NCBI GenBank assembly: GCA_014729025.1
Contig: WJKP01000031.1
Location: 1 to 47,549, forward strand
Reading direction: 5' to 3'
Length of the DNA: 47,549 bases
Source of the DNA: Candidatus Buchananbacteria bacterium
GTDB lineage: Bacteria > Patescibacteriota > Patescibacteriia > CAIXNZ01
The translations under genes and the position numbers were made by a program. Under the pieces are notes generated by a model. That model made no database searches and was not told the origin of the DNA. It was given only the letters and a program-made list of their open reading frames with translations. Below, piece by piece: positions 24,519-33,700 of the stretch (positions are counted from its first letter, which is position 1; every line of letters starts with the position of its first letter).

Positions 24519-25407
24519 ATTTTAACCACTGAATAACTTTCTTTTTTATTTTATTATAATCGTTTTCCCAAATAATTTCATTATCTTTTTTAAACCAGGT
24601 CATTTGTCTCTTGGCATAATGATTAATCTCCAGCTCAAGTCGCTCCAACATTTCGTCTTTAGTTATTAAACCTCTTAAATAGCGGGTAATCCAACGATAT
24701 TCAAGTCCAAAATACTCCAACCTTTGCCAGGCTACACCTTGTTCATGCAACCTCTTAACTTCAGCTATCATCCCCTGTCGTATTCTGGCCAATAAACGAT
24801 CGTGCATTCGTTCTTTTAATTCATCTTTACTCCGTTTAACACCTATTTTCAAAACATCATATTGCTTTTTTTTAATATATTGAGGTACTGGCTGGCCAGT
24901 CTTTATAATAATCTCTAATGCCCGGATTAGACGTCTTTTATTATAAGCATCAATATTAGCTGCTCGTTGCGGATCTAATTTTTTAAGCTTATTAAAAAGT
25001 TGTTTAGTGTTTAATTGATCTAATTTTTTACGTAACTGAGAATCAGGCTTGGTTGTTTCAGGTAAACCATAAAGCAAAGCATCAACCCAAAACATAGTAC
25101 CTCCGCAAATAATCGGCAGTTTATTTTTTTTATTAATTTGTTTGATAGCTTTACTGGCATCTTGGACAAACTTATTGACATTATAATCAGTTTTAGGTGA
25201 AACTACGTCCAAAAGATAATGCTTAATTCCCTGCATTTCTTTTTTAGTTATTTTACCTGTACCAATATCCATACCTTTATAAACTTGACGCGAATCAGCT
25301 GATATGACTTCGCCATTAAAATCTTTGGCCAGTTTAATAGACAAACTGGTTTTACCACTAGAAGTGGGACCAACAACAACTAAGAGTTTTGATAATTTTA
25401 TTGACAT
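24517..25407 (-). CDS. miaA: tRNA dimethylallyltransferase
   Basis: 296 residues. Transfers a dimethylallyl group to N6 of A37 in tRNAs reading UNN codons, the step before MiaB. The P-loop is VVGPTSSGKTS (12-21). Further family elements are GEVISADSRQVYKGMDIGTGK, the DVVSP segment, and LIRALEI followed by a C-terminal region with W-x-RLEYFGLEYRW. Length is normal. miaB lies about 800 bases away on the same strand; the two small plus-strand genes between them look like later arrivals. There is no Shine-Dalgarno. Confidence 0.95.
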   Translation of the reverse strand: MSIKLSKLLVVVGPTSSGKTSLSIKLAKDFNGEVISADSRQVYKGMDIGTGKITKKEMQGIKHYLLDVVSPKTDYNVNKFVQDASKAIKQINKKNKLPIICGGTMFWVDALLYGLPETTKPDSQLRKKLDQLNTKQLFNKLKKLDPQRAANIDAYNKRRLIRALEIIIKTGQPVPQYIKKKQYDVLKIGVKRSKDELKERMHDRLLARIRQGMIAEVKRLHEQGVAWQRLEYFGLEYRWITRYLRGLITKDEMLERLELEINHYAKRQMTWFKKDNEIIWENDYNKIKKKVIQWLK

Positions 25408-25462
25408 AAGGAAATATATATATTAATTTATTTATAATAATCGTATCCAAATAGGAGGGAAG

Positions 25463-25696
25463 ATGAAAATCACTTTTGGGTTATGTTTATTTTATCTGTT
25501 ATTCGGGCATTACCTAGCAATGAGTGGCATCAAATTATTGCAGAAAGACAACCCAATCAAAAGCAGGTTCTGGAGAATTATTTCATATGAAATAATGGCA
25601 ATTCTCTGGCTACCAATCATCGCAGCTTACATTGGCCTCATATGTATAATATATACAACGCTTATCTGTTGCGTAATTATACTAATACCGTATTAG
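25463..25696 (+). CDS. Small membrane protein, 77 residues
   Basis: Starts after AGGAGGGAAG, a strong Shine-Dalgarno. It has an N-terminal hydrophobic segment (about 4-22), a short basic loop (QKDNPIKSRFWR), and a second, longer hydrophobic region (about 42-76) that may cross the membrane once or twice. I recognise no family. It is followed by a hairpin that resembles the 3' end of miaB (see the repeat at 25727). Together with the next gene it forms two similar units: SD, small membrane protein, hairpin. Confidence 0.6.
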   Translation: MKITFGLCLFYLLFGHYLAMSGIKLLQKDNPIKSRFWRIISYEIMAILWLPIIAAYIGLICIIYTTLICCVIILIPY

Positions 25697-25726
25697 TCAA
25701 TACGAGATAATCTAATCAAAAATCCA

Positions 25727-25780
25727 GCTTAAACTAATTTCCCCTACCAGTCCGAAGCACAGAGCTCGGACTGGTTTTAT
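25727..25780. repeat. Degenerate duplicate of the miaB 3' end, forming a terminator
   Basis: Copy 1 of an imperfect direct repeat; copy 2 is 26211-26262. Both read GCTTAAACTAA(A)TTTCCCC followed by a hairpin with a bulged A and then a T-rich tail. The stem bases differ but stay paired: here 25746-25754 with 25767-25775. Copy 2 is also the coding end of miaB on the minus strand, whereas copy 1 has no miaB reading frame upstream. On the plus strand copy 1 works as a terminator for the 77-residue gene. Confidence 0.7.
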
Positions 25781-25791
25781 TATTTGACATA

Positions 25792-25820
25792 TTGACATAT
25801 ATTAAAATTCGTTTTATTTT
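25792..25820 (+). promoter_or_regulatory. Likely promoter of the 106-residue membrane protein gene
   Basis: TTGACA at 25792-25797, a 17-base spacer and TATTTT at 25815-25820. A second TTGACA eight bases upstream (25784-25789) makes a tandem TTGACATA repeat. Confidence 0.45.
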
Positions 25821-25871
25821 ATAATTAAGAATCAAAAGGCAAAATACCTTTTAAAAAACAAGGAGGACGAG

Positions 25872-26192
25872 ATGATTTACTTAGGAATTGGTATTTATTT
25901 GGGCATTGGTATTTTTTTCACAATAGTAATGTGGCTTAATTTCGCGACCCACTGCAAAAAGTACTTTCGGTTAGCGATTTTCGCTGTCATTATCACGCTG
26001 ACTTGGGGCTACTTTTTCATCGCCTTTGGTGTGGGCGCCTTGGGGGATTTGATTTCTAATCTAACCACGAAAAAGGAGCCGTTTTTGAGCAAAATTCCAA
26101 TTGCTCTTTATCTACTCTTACTGAACAAGATGTATCAAAGCCTTTATGGCGTTTGGGGAGGACAATTTCTGAATAATGCCGAGACGCCATAG
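25872..26192 (+). CDS. Small membrane protein, 106 residues
   Basis: Starts after AAGGAGGACGAG. It begins MIYLGIGIYLGIGIFFTIV, a short internal repeat of YLGIGI, and has three hydrophobic regions (about 1-22, 32-62 and 78-88) with a KKEPFLSK loop. No family is recognised. Base composition is richer in G+C than the flanking miaA and miaB. The gene sits between the two copies of the miaB-end repeat and ends at copy 2, so its terminator lies inside the 3' coding end of the convergent miaB gene. Confidence 0.6.
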   Translation: MIYLGIGIYLGIGIFFTIVMWLNFATHCKKYFRLAIFAVIITLTWGYFFIAFGVGALGDLISNLTTKKEPFLSKIPIALYLLLLNKMYQSLYGVWGGQFLNNAETP

Positions 26193-26210
26193 ATAACTCA
26201 AAACAACAAC

Positions 26211-26262
26211 GCTTAAACTAAATTTCCCCATAGCCCGAAGCTTTCAGCTCGGGCTATTTTTA
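26211..26262. repeat. miaB 3' end that doubles as a plus-strand terminator (repeat copy 2)
   Basis: Stem 26230-26237 with 26250-26257, a bulged A and an inner AGCT/AGCT stem, followed by a T-rich stretch on the plus strand. It encodes the last residues of MiaB on the minus strand. It matches the repeat at 25727-25780. Confidence 0.7.
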
Positions 26263-27493
26263 TTTTAACAAATTTACCTAATAAATCTTTATTTGATTTA
26301 AATTTTACTACTTTAAATGTTCGGGTCTTGCCTAGCCAATATTCGCTCTTTTTAGCATCAACTAAAACTTCTAAGGTCTCTCCTACTAATTTCTGATTAT
26401 TAGCTAAGGCTGTTTTAGATAAAATAACAGTCAAAACTTTATCACGACGTTTTTTTTCAGCCTTACTGACATTATCCTTTAATCTAGCTGCGACTGTTTC
26501 CTGCCGTGGTGAATATTGATTAATATAAGCCATATCAAATTTAATCTCCTCAAATAACTTACACGTATTTTTAAATTGCTCTTTGGTTTCGCCTGGGAAA
26601 CCGACGATAATATCAGTTGAAATAGCTGCATTGGGAATTTGTTGCCTGATTTTTTTAATCAAATTTTTATAATGAGCAACAGTGTATCCCCTGTTCATTT
26701 TTTTTAAAATCTGATCATCACCGGACTGAATCGGTAAATTTATATACTCGGTTATTTTATCGTATTTAGTAATAACTTTTATCAGCTTATCTGAAAGATC
26801 CTTGGGATGACTGGTTAAAAATCTGATCCAAAATTTACCTGTCAATTTGGCTATTTGTTCTAATAAGTCAGGAAAATCTTTAATTGATTCTGAACTTTGA
26901 ATTTTGAGCTTAGGGCTATAGGAATTAACATTTTGGCCTAGTAAAAAAATTTCCTTATAGCCATTTTTTATTAAACCTTTAACTTCAGAAATAATTTCCT
27001 GTGGTGACCTGGACTCTTCCCTGCCACGCACATAAGGCACTACACAATAAGAACAATAATTATTACAGCCTGTCATAATCGGCACATAAGCTGTAAAACT
27101 TGATTCATATTGAGGCTTAATTGAAAAATAAGTTTCAATTTTATCCTGCTCACTTTTTTTATTCAATAGTTTGGGCAACCCTGGCAAATCTTTTATATTC
27201 AAAAAAACATCAATATCTTTTAAGCGTTTAATTGATTCTTTACGCAAAGCCATGCAACCAGTTAATACAATTTTAAGCTGTGGGTTATGAGCTTTGAGTT
27301 TTTTTATCTGGCGCATTAACCCATAAACCCGATCTTCAGCTGACTGACGAACCGAACAAGTAACTAAAATTATTAAATCAGCCTGATCTATTGTTTTTGT
27401 TGCTTTATACCCGATTGACTGCAAAAGTGATGCTACTCGCTCAGCATCACTTTTATTCATCTGACAACCGTATATTTTAATGAAGTATTTCAT
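26213..27493 (-). CDS. miaB: tRNA-2-methylthio-N6-dimethylallyladenosine synthase
   Basis: 426 residues; a radical-SAM methylthiotransferase that adds a methylthio group to i6A37 made by MiaA. The N-terminal UPF0004 domain has C10 in KIYGCQMNKSD, with the other two cluster cysteines in VTCSVRQSAEDR and LTGCMALR. The radical-SAM cluster motif is GCNNYCSYCVVPYVRGRE. A C-terminal TRAM domain for tRNA binding ends KIARAESFGLWGNLV. Length is normal. It starts nine bases after the thrS stop and is probably transcribed from the thrS leader, which would tie tRNA modification to threonine supply. Confidence 0.95.
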   Translation of the reverse strand: MKYFIKIYGCQMNKSDAERVASLLQSIGYKATKTIDQADLIILVTCSVRQSAEDRVYGLMRQIKKLKAHNPQLKIVLTGCMALRKESIKRLKDIDVFLNIKDLPGLPKLLNKKSEQDKIETYFSIKPQYESSFTAYVPIMTGCNNYCSYCVVPYVRGREESRSPQEIISEVKGLIKNGYKEIFLLGQNVNSYSPKLKIQSSESIKDFPDLLEQIAKLTGKFWIRFLTSHPKDLSDKLIKVITKYDKITEYINLPIQSGDDQILKKMNRGYTVAHYKNLIKKIRQQIPNAAISTDIIVGFPGETKEQFKNTCKLFEEIKFDMAYINQYSPRQETVAARLKDNVSKAEKKRRDKVLTVILSKTALANNQKLVGETLEVLVDAKKSEYWLGKTRTFKVVKFKSNKDLLGKFVKIKIARAESFGLWGNLV

Positions 27494-27502
27494 TTACTCA
27501 AA

Positions 27503-29275
27503 TTAATCAATAATTTTATCCTCAATTTCTTGTTTAATTTCATTAATAAAATCATCCACTTGCTTGCCCCCTAAATCTCCCTTGCTTCTTTGCCTAACCG
27601 CGACCTTATTATCTTTAACTTCTTTTTCACCAATTATCAATAAATAAGGTATTTTTTCTTGCTCACCTTTACGAATCTTTTTACCTAAAGTTTCTGAAGA
27701 ATCATCCAATTCTACCCTAATATTTTCTTTGTCTAATTTAGCCTGAACTTCTTTTGTATAATCTAAAAATTTATCTGAAACCGGTAATAATTTAACCTGT
27801 ACAGGACTTAACCATAAAGGGAAAATACCGGCAAAATGTTCTATTAATAAAACCAAAAACCTTTCATAGGAACCCAAAATAGCCCGATGAACCATAACTG
27901 GATTAATATTCTCCCCTTTTTCATTAGTAAAAGCCAGTTCAAATCTTTGGGGAGTAGCAAAATCAACCTGAACCGTTGGAATTTGTATTTCTTTACCAAT
28001 AGCATCTTTAAACATGAAATCCAATTTGGGGCCATATAAAGCTGCTTCACCTTCTATTTTCTTGGCATCCAAACCCATTTCATCAGAAACTTCTTGAAGC
28101 ATTTGTTCACATTTATCCCAATCTTCTTCAATGCCAATATATTTACTAAAATCACTATAATCTCTAACTGATAATGAGACCCAATGACTTCCCCATAAAC
28201 CCAAAACGTCATAAAAATCTTTTATAATATTTATCATGTTTTTAACTTCTTCTTTTACCTGATCTACTCGGCAAAAAGAATGGCCGTCTTCTACTGTAAT
28301 AGCATAAACTCTGCCTAAACCACCTATTTCACCAGCTTTTTCAGCCCTATATTGTTTTTCAGATTCCATATATCTTACAGGTAAATCCCTATAAGAACGG
28401 ATTTTAGAAGCATAAATCTGAGTTTGATGCGGGCATTGAACTGGTTTTAAAACAAAATCATGTCCGCTTTTGGAAGTAACATGAAATAATTCATCCGCAA
28501 ATTTATCAGCATGACCGGAAATTTTATATAAATCCAACTTAGCTAAATGAGGAGTCATTACTTTTTTAAAACCATAAGAATGACAAACCTCTTCAATATA
28601 TTTTTTTAATTCATCAATAATAGCAACGCCCCTTGGAGTAAACAAAGGCAAGCCTGGGCCAACTAAATCTGAAAAAACAAATAAATCCAACTCTTTACCT
28701 ATTTTGCGATGATCTCTTTCAGCTGCGGCTTTAAGCAAATTCAAATATTCCTCAAGTTCTTCTTTTGACTGAAAGGCCGTCCCATAAATTCTCTGTAGCA
28801 TTTTATTGTTTTCATCACCACGCCAGTAAGCGCCTGCCACTTTCATTAATTTAAAAGGTCCGATTTTATTGGTTGATTCAACATGCGGACCAGAACATAA
28901 ATCTTCAAAAATATCACCTAACTTATAAAAAGTTACAGTTTTCTTGTCTTTTTCTGTGCCTAATTCTTTAATTAATTCCAGTTTATATGGCTGGTCTTTC
29001 ATTTTTGTTAAAGCTTCATTAATCGTTACATCTTCTTGAATAAAATTTAAATTTTGCTTTATAATATGTTTCATTTTTTTTTCGATTTTCGGCAAATCAT
29101 CTTCAGAAATAGTTTGTTTACCTAAATCAAAATCATAATAAAACCCGTCTTCTATTGTCGGACCAATCGCAAATTTAACTTGATCGCCATAAAGTTGTTT
29201 AACAGCAGCTGCCATAACATGAGCTGCTGAATGTCTCATAACATCCAATTTTGATTCGTTTTTTTCTTTTTTCAT
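27503..29275 (-). CDS. thrS: Threonyl-tRNA synthetase without TGS domain
   Basis: 590 residues. The protein begins directly at the editing domain (RHSAAHVMAAAVKQLYG, the HxxxH motif), so the N-terminal TGS domain of about 60 residues found in E. coli ThrS is absent. The second editing motif is in CSGPHVEST. The class II catalytic core has motif 2 around YMESEKQYRAEKAGEIGGLGRVYAITVEDGHSFCR, the zinc Cys in VQCPHQTQIY (usual form CPGH) and the motif 3 region MVHRAILGSYERFLVLLIEH. The anticodon-binding domain closes the protein. It is preceded by a structured leader with terminator and antiterminator. Confidence 0.95.
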   Translation of the reverse strand: MKKEKNESKLDVMRHSAAHVMAAAVKQLYGDQVKFAIGPTIEDGFYYDFDLGKQTISEDDLPKIEKKMKHIIKQNLNFIQEDVTINEALTKMKDQPYKLELIKELGTEKDKKTVTFYKLGDIFEDLCSGPHVESTNKIGPFKLMKVAGAYWRGDENNKMLQRIYGTAFQSKEELEEYLNLLKAAAERDHRKIGKELDLFVFSDLVGPGLPLFTPRGVAIIDELKKYIEEVCHSYGFKKVMTPHLAKLDLYKISGHADKFADELFHVTSKSGHDFVLKPVQCPHQTQIYASKIRSYRDLPVRYMESEKQYRAEKAGEIGGLGRVYAITVEDGHSFCRVDQVKEEVKNMINIIKDFYDVLGLWGSHWVSLSVRDYSDFSKYIGIEEDWDKCEQMLQEVSDEMGLDAKKIEGEAALYGPKLDFMFKDAIGKEIQIPTVQVDFATPQRFELAFTNEKGENINPVMVHRAILGSYERFLVLLIEHFAGIFPLWLSPVQVKLLPVSDKFLDYTKEVQAKLDKENIRVELDDSSETLGKKIRKGEQEKIPYLLIIGEKEVKDNKVAVRQRSKGDLGGKQVDDFINEIKQEIEDKIID

Positions 29276-29311
29276 ATAATTAAACTTATTAATTATTTAA
29301 ATTAATTATTT

Positions 29312-29521
29312 AAAAATGGGCCCCAATCAGACAAATAAATAAATTTATCGTCTTGGGACCCATTTTTATAGGCGTTTCCACCCAAGTTCCTTTCGAAAAA
29401 AATATCCGAAAGACACCTTAATTATTATCTCGGCAAAACTTAGCAAGCACCTTACGGCTGACTTGAACCATTAAAAATGGTTAAACAGTTGGTAGCTGTT
29501 TCAATCACTTTTAGAGATAAT
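29312..29521 (-). promoter_or_regulatory. T-box-like leader of thrS
   Basis: Read on the minus strand. The RNA begins at ATTATCTC (29521-29514), which pairs with GAGATAAT (29431-29424) to close a domain with several hairpins, one with the loop CUACCAA. A hairpin CTTTCG/CGAAAG follows. Then comes CTTGGG (29386-29381), the seven bases UGGAAAC (29380-29374), GCC, a loop, GGT and CCCAAG (29357-29352). The arms pair as an antiterminator with a seven-base bulge, as in T-boxes (consensus UGGNACC, one mismatch). UGGA would pair with UCCA at the end of tRNA(Thr), whose discriminator is often U. CCCAA also belongs to a 15-bp terminator stem (29312-29326 with 29353-29367). Stem I is not canonical and I could not fix the specifier codon. 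Confidence 0.65.
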
Positions 29522-29524
29522 TAA

Positions 29525-29553
29525 ATAATAAAATATATTATTATTAATGTCAA
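29525..29553 (-). promoter_or_regulatory. Promoter of the thrS leader
   Basis: Minus-strand TTGACA (29553-29548), a 17-base spacer and TATTAT (29530-29525). Transcription would start close to 29518, at the 5' arm of the leader's closing stem. Confidence 0.75.
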
Positions 29554-29556
29554 ATA

Positions 29557-30687
29557 CTATTGAGCGATCTTGATTATTATATGATCCTGAAAATATGGTA
29601 CTTTTTTTATCCAACTCGGGAAAAAACCAATATCAACACTTTCAATACCTTCAAAATTTTCTAAATAGGCTCTGATTTCAGCCGGTTTTAGTTTGATTAA
29701 TTTATCAGATGCCAATATCTCACTGTCTTCACTTATTATAGTAACACCTTTTATTGTACTACTAACTTGCACTAATTGATTTTCCAAATCATATTTTTCA
29801 ATTTCATAAATCAAACTATCTTTATTGGTAACAACCAAATCTTTATCTAACGGCACCAAACTTTCCAACGTTTTTTGAGCAAAATTTTGGACTGGTTGCT
29901 CATCAAACATTACTCCAACAACCCTGAGTGTTAAATTTATTGTATATTCATCAATTTCTTCACCCACTTGATTTGACAATTCTTGCTCAACAATTTCTTT
30001 TGTTAAAATTTTAGTTTTATCAACATTTTCTTCTTTGAAAATTTGGCGGGATAATTCCCCAGTAAAATCCTCTATTGCCTGATCAATTTCTTCTTGTGAA
30101 ATAGCCTTAACTGTAACTCCTTCCGCGACAAAATCATTTTCCGCTTCAGCATAAACAAATTCTTGCAATGTTTGACTTAAACCAGGAATAGCAAATTCAG
30201 TATCCGCTGTAGCCAAGGGCTGGTTAGGATCATCAGGGTAAACTTCTGTTACTATACTGCCACCAGCTGGCACATTAACTCTATTTTGTAATCTAAATAA
30301 TACGTCTTCAGGAGTTAATAAACGAGTAGTAGCCACTAAAACTTGGTCACGCGATAAATCATTATAAATCCTCACTTGCCCCACCACATCCTCAAAAACT
30401 TGCTTAGTTCCAGTAGTTTCAAAAGTTTTTTCTCCTGTTAAAGTTTCATTGACTATTTGACCCAAAAAAATTCCCTCTTTGGCATCAACCAATTCCGGAT
30501 CCTCGACAATCACAAAATTAAAATCAGTTTGAATTTCTTGGGCTTTAGGATAAACAGTAATATACGCGTAACTTAAAGTAAAATAAAAAATCACGGCAAT
30601 TAAAATTAAAGTTAGAATAATAAAACTAATTGCTATTTTTTTATAAATATTAAGCGGTGGATTAATTGAACTTTTGCGTCTAGGCAT
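29557..30687 (-). CDS. Single-pass membrane protein with baseplate-J-like outer domain
   Basis: 376 residues: a basic N-terminus (MPRRKSSINPP), one membrane helix (about 18-42), and a large, strand-rich outer part. The segment GTKQVFEDVVGQVRIYNDLSRDQVLVATTRLLTPEDVLFRLQ followed by VNVPAGGSIVTEVYPDDP recalls the baseplate J-like domain annotated in many Patescibacteria surface proteins (G.V.IYN...S..P..L.ATTR...PDG..FR). That likeness is from memory. A role in the cell surface or a secretion or pilus-type assembly is possible; a phage origin is not supported by neighbours. It lies behind dnaE on the same strand. Confidence is good for a real exported protein, low for function. Confidence 0.6.
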   Translation of the reverse strand: MPRRKSSINPPLNIYKKIAISFIILTLILIAVIFYFTLSYAYITVYPKAQEIQTDFNFVIVEDPELVDAKEGIFLGQIVNETLTGEKTFETTGTKQVFEDVVGQVRIYNDLSRDQVLVATTRLLTPEDVLFRLQNRVNVPAGGSIVTEVYPDDPNQPLATADTEFAIPGLSQTLQEFVYAEAENDFVAEGVTVKAISQEEIDQAIEDFTGELSRQIFKEENVDKTKILTKEIVEQELSNQVGEEIDEYTINLTLRVVGVMFDEQPVQNFAQKTLESLVPLDKDLVVTNKDSLIYEIEKYDLENQLVQVSSTIKGVTIISEDSEILASDKLIKLKPAEIRAYLENFEGIESVDIGFFPSWIKKVPYFQDHIIIKIAQ

Positions 30688-30751
30688 AATTTTATTTTTA
30701 TTTAATTAAGTTAATTTTATTATAACAAATTTTATTTATTTATTGAAGTTT

Positions 30752-33700
30752 TTAAATCAATTTAACAAAACGCACTTCGCTCAAACTATTTAATTCTTTT
30801 TGTAAAACAGGATCTTCAAAATCAGCACAAAAACTGGTTTCGATTTTCTTGAACCGTTCATTATTGATCGGTACAGCTAAATAAACCTTATTTTGCCCCG
30901 ATGTTTTACTTAAAAGATTGTTTAATTTTGAAATTGTTTCAGCTGTAATAACTTTTTTAAAAAATATAAAAAAATTTTTACCTTGATTTTGTATTTGCGT
31001 ATTAACTTTCTTTAATTTACTTTTTAATTCTGATAATATTTCTAAACTCAAAATTTTGACTTCATTACAAATAACCTTACATTCCCCATCTTTTTGGGAA
31101 ACCGTACCACTAACAATAACCACATTATCTTCCGCCCAATTTTCTTTTGTTTGAGTATAAACACTGGGAAAAACAATTATTTCCAAACTGTCATAAGTAT
31201 CTTCAATATTAACAAAAAGCATCATGTCGCCTTTTTGAGTAATTACTTTTTTAATATTATTAATAACACCAGCTATTCTAATATTGCCTATGCCTAAACC
31301 TTTTTTAATACTATGAGTTGTAAAAACATAATCCTTTAATTCTTCCTGATAATCGCTGAAGGGATGATCAGAAATGTAAAGACCTAATAATTCTTTTTCC
31401 CAAGCTAACGCGTCCTTTTTATTAACTGGCTCAAATTTTTCTAATTGTAAATTATATTTAACAGTCTCTTCAGTCAAAGCAAATAGACTATCTTGGCAAC
31501 TATTTTCCTGGGAATTAATAATTTTTATAAAATTTAATAATTTATCCATATTCATTAACATTTCATAACGGTCTCCGAATTGATCCAGTGCACCACTTTT
31601 AATTAAACTTTCCAGTGATTTTTTATTTAAATCTTTATCATTAATTCTTGATAAAAAATCTTCCAAGCTTTCAAACCGGCCGTTGGCCTTTCTTTCATGA
31701 ATAATCGCTTTAGTTAAATTTAAACCGACATTTTTTATGGCTGATAAACCGAATCGAATACGTGGTTTACCCTGCTTTAAACTCTCAGCTACAACAGTAA
31801 AACGAGTGTAACTTTCATTGATATCAGGCGGCAAAACTTCTATGCCCATTGCGCGGCATTCATTTACTTCCAACGCCACCCTTTCAATATTGTCCAGGTC
31901 AGAAGTTAATAAGGCGGCCATAAATTCTACTGGATAATTGGCTTTTAAATAAGCTGTCTGATAAGCAATTAAAGCATAACAAGCGGCATGAGAACGATTA
32001 AAACCATATCCTGCAAAAGGCTCAATAAAAGCAAAAACTTGTTTAGCAGTTTTTTTATCAATATTGTTTTTTAAACAACCATCAATAAATTTATTTTTTT
32101 GTTCAATTAATAATTTCTTAATTTTTTTACCAACCGCTTTTCTCAAAACATCGGCCTCAGCCAAAGTAAACCCAGCCAAAGAACGGGCAATCTCCATTAA
32201 TTGTTCCTGATAAATAGCGATCCCACTGGTTTTGGATAAAATTGGTTCTAATTTTTCATGTAAATAACTGGGGTTAGTTTTGCCATGTTTATTACTAATA
32301 TATTGAGGGATTAATTCCATGGGCCCTGGACGATACAAGGCAACCATAGCAATAATATCTTCAAATTCATTTGGTTTTAATAATTTTAAATATCTTTTCA
32401 TGCCACCTGATTCCAACTGGAAGACACCGGTTGTTTCTCCTTTTTGTAAAAGTTGATAAGTTTTTTTATCTTCTAACTCCAAATAATCAATATTAATTTT
32501 TTTCTCATGAATTTTTTCAATATTTTCTAAAGTATTTTCAATAATAGTTAAATTGCGTAAACCGAGAAAATCCATCTTTAAAATACCTAAATCTTCAACG
32601 GGATGTAAAGAATATTGAGAAACAATAGCATTATCTCCGCTTGAAGAATATTGTAAAGGCACAAAATTTGTTAACGAAGCCGGTGTAATCAAAACGCCAC
32701 AAGCATGAGTTGAAGCGTGACGGCAAACACCTTCTAATTTAATGGCATTATCAATAATTTCTTTGCATTCTTGATTATTTTTATATTCTTCTTTTAATTC
32801 CGCTACTTTTTCTAAAGCATCATCCAATTTCATATTCATGGGAATCATTTTGGCAATTTTATCACAATATCCGTACGCCACATCCAAAGCACGGCCGACA
32901 TCACGAACTGCTGCACGAGCAGCCATAGTCCCAAAAGTAATTATCTGAGAAACATGTCTTTTCCCATATTTTTCCTCAACATAATGAATCACGTCTTCAC
33001 GACGAACATCGGCAAAATCAGTATCAATATCAGGCATGGAAATACGATCGGGGTTCAAAAATCTTTCAAAAATTAAATCATAAGCCAAAGGTCCGATATT
33101 GGTAATTTTTGTTAAATACGCAACCAAAGAACCGGCAGCCGAACCTCTGCCTGGACCGACTACAATCCCGTTTTCCTTAGCCCAAATAATAAAATCTGCC
33201 ACAATTAAAAAATACGAGGCAAAACCAGTTTTGGCGATAACTGATAGCTCGTATTCCAAACGATCCAAGATGTCTTTTTTCTTAAATTCTTGGCTTAATG
33301 ATTTAGTTAATATTTTATTTTCATCAACTTGCCAGTTAAAATCAGATTTTAATTCACCACCATAACGTTCAACCAATCCCTGATAACAAATCTTTTTTAG
33401 ATATTGATCGTCTGTTTGACCTGCTGGCACCTCAAAATCCGGCAAAATATTTTTACCAAACTCCAATTCAACATTACATAATTCAGCTATTTTTTCAGTA
33501 TTACTAATTGCTTCGGGATAATCTTTGAAATCTTTAATCATTTGTTTTGTTGAACGTAATGAAAAATCATCATGCATCATTGTCATGCGGTTGGTCTCTG
33601 CTATTTTTCGATTAGTCTGAATGCATAATAAGATATCCTGAGCCTTGGCATCTTCAGTATTAAGATAATGGGTATCATTCGTTGCGACCAAGCCTAAATT

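Noticed and set aside
25727-26262. Insertion sequence between direct repeats
   Set aside because: No transposase or terminal inverted repeats; the repeats are about 52 bases long, imperfect, and one is the miaB coding end.
29484-29502. tRNA(Thr)-like element (AAACAG-TTGGTAG-CTGTTT on the plus strand shows GGT in a seven-base loop)
   Set aside because: No acceptor stem, D arm or T arm around it in the right order; it is better explained as a hairpin of the minus-strand thrS leader.
29557-30687. Prophage baseplate gene
   Set aside because: The protein has an N-terminal membrane anchor and no phage genes lie nearby; the J-like pattern is known from surface proteins of such bacteria.
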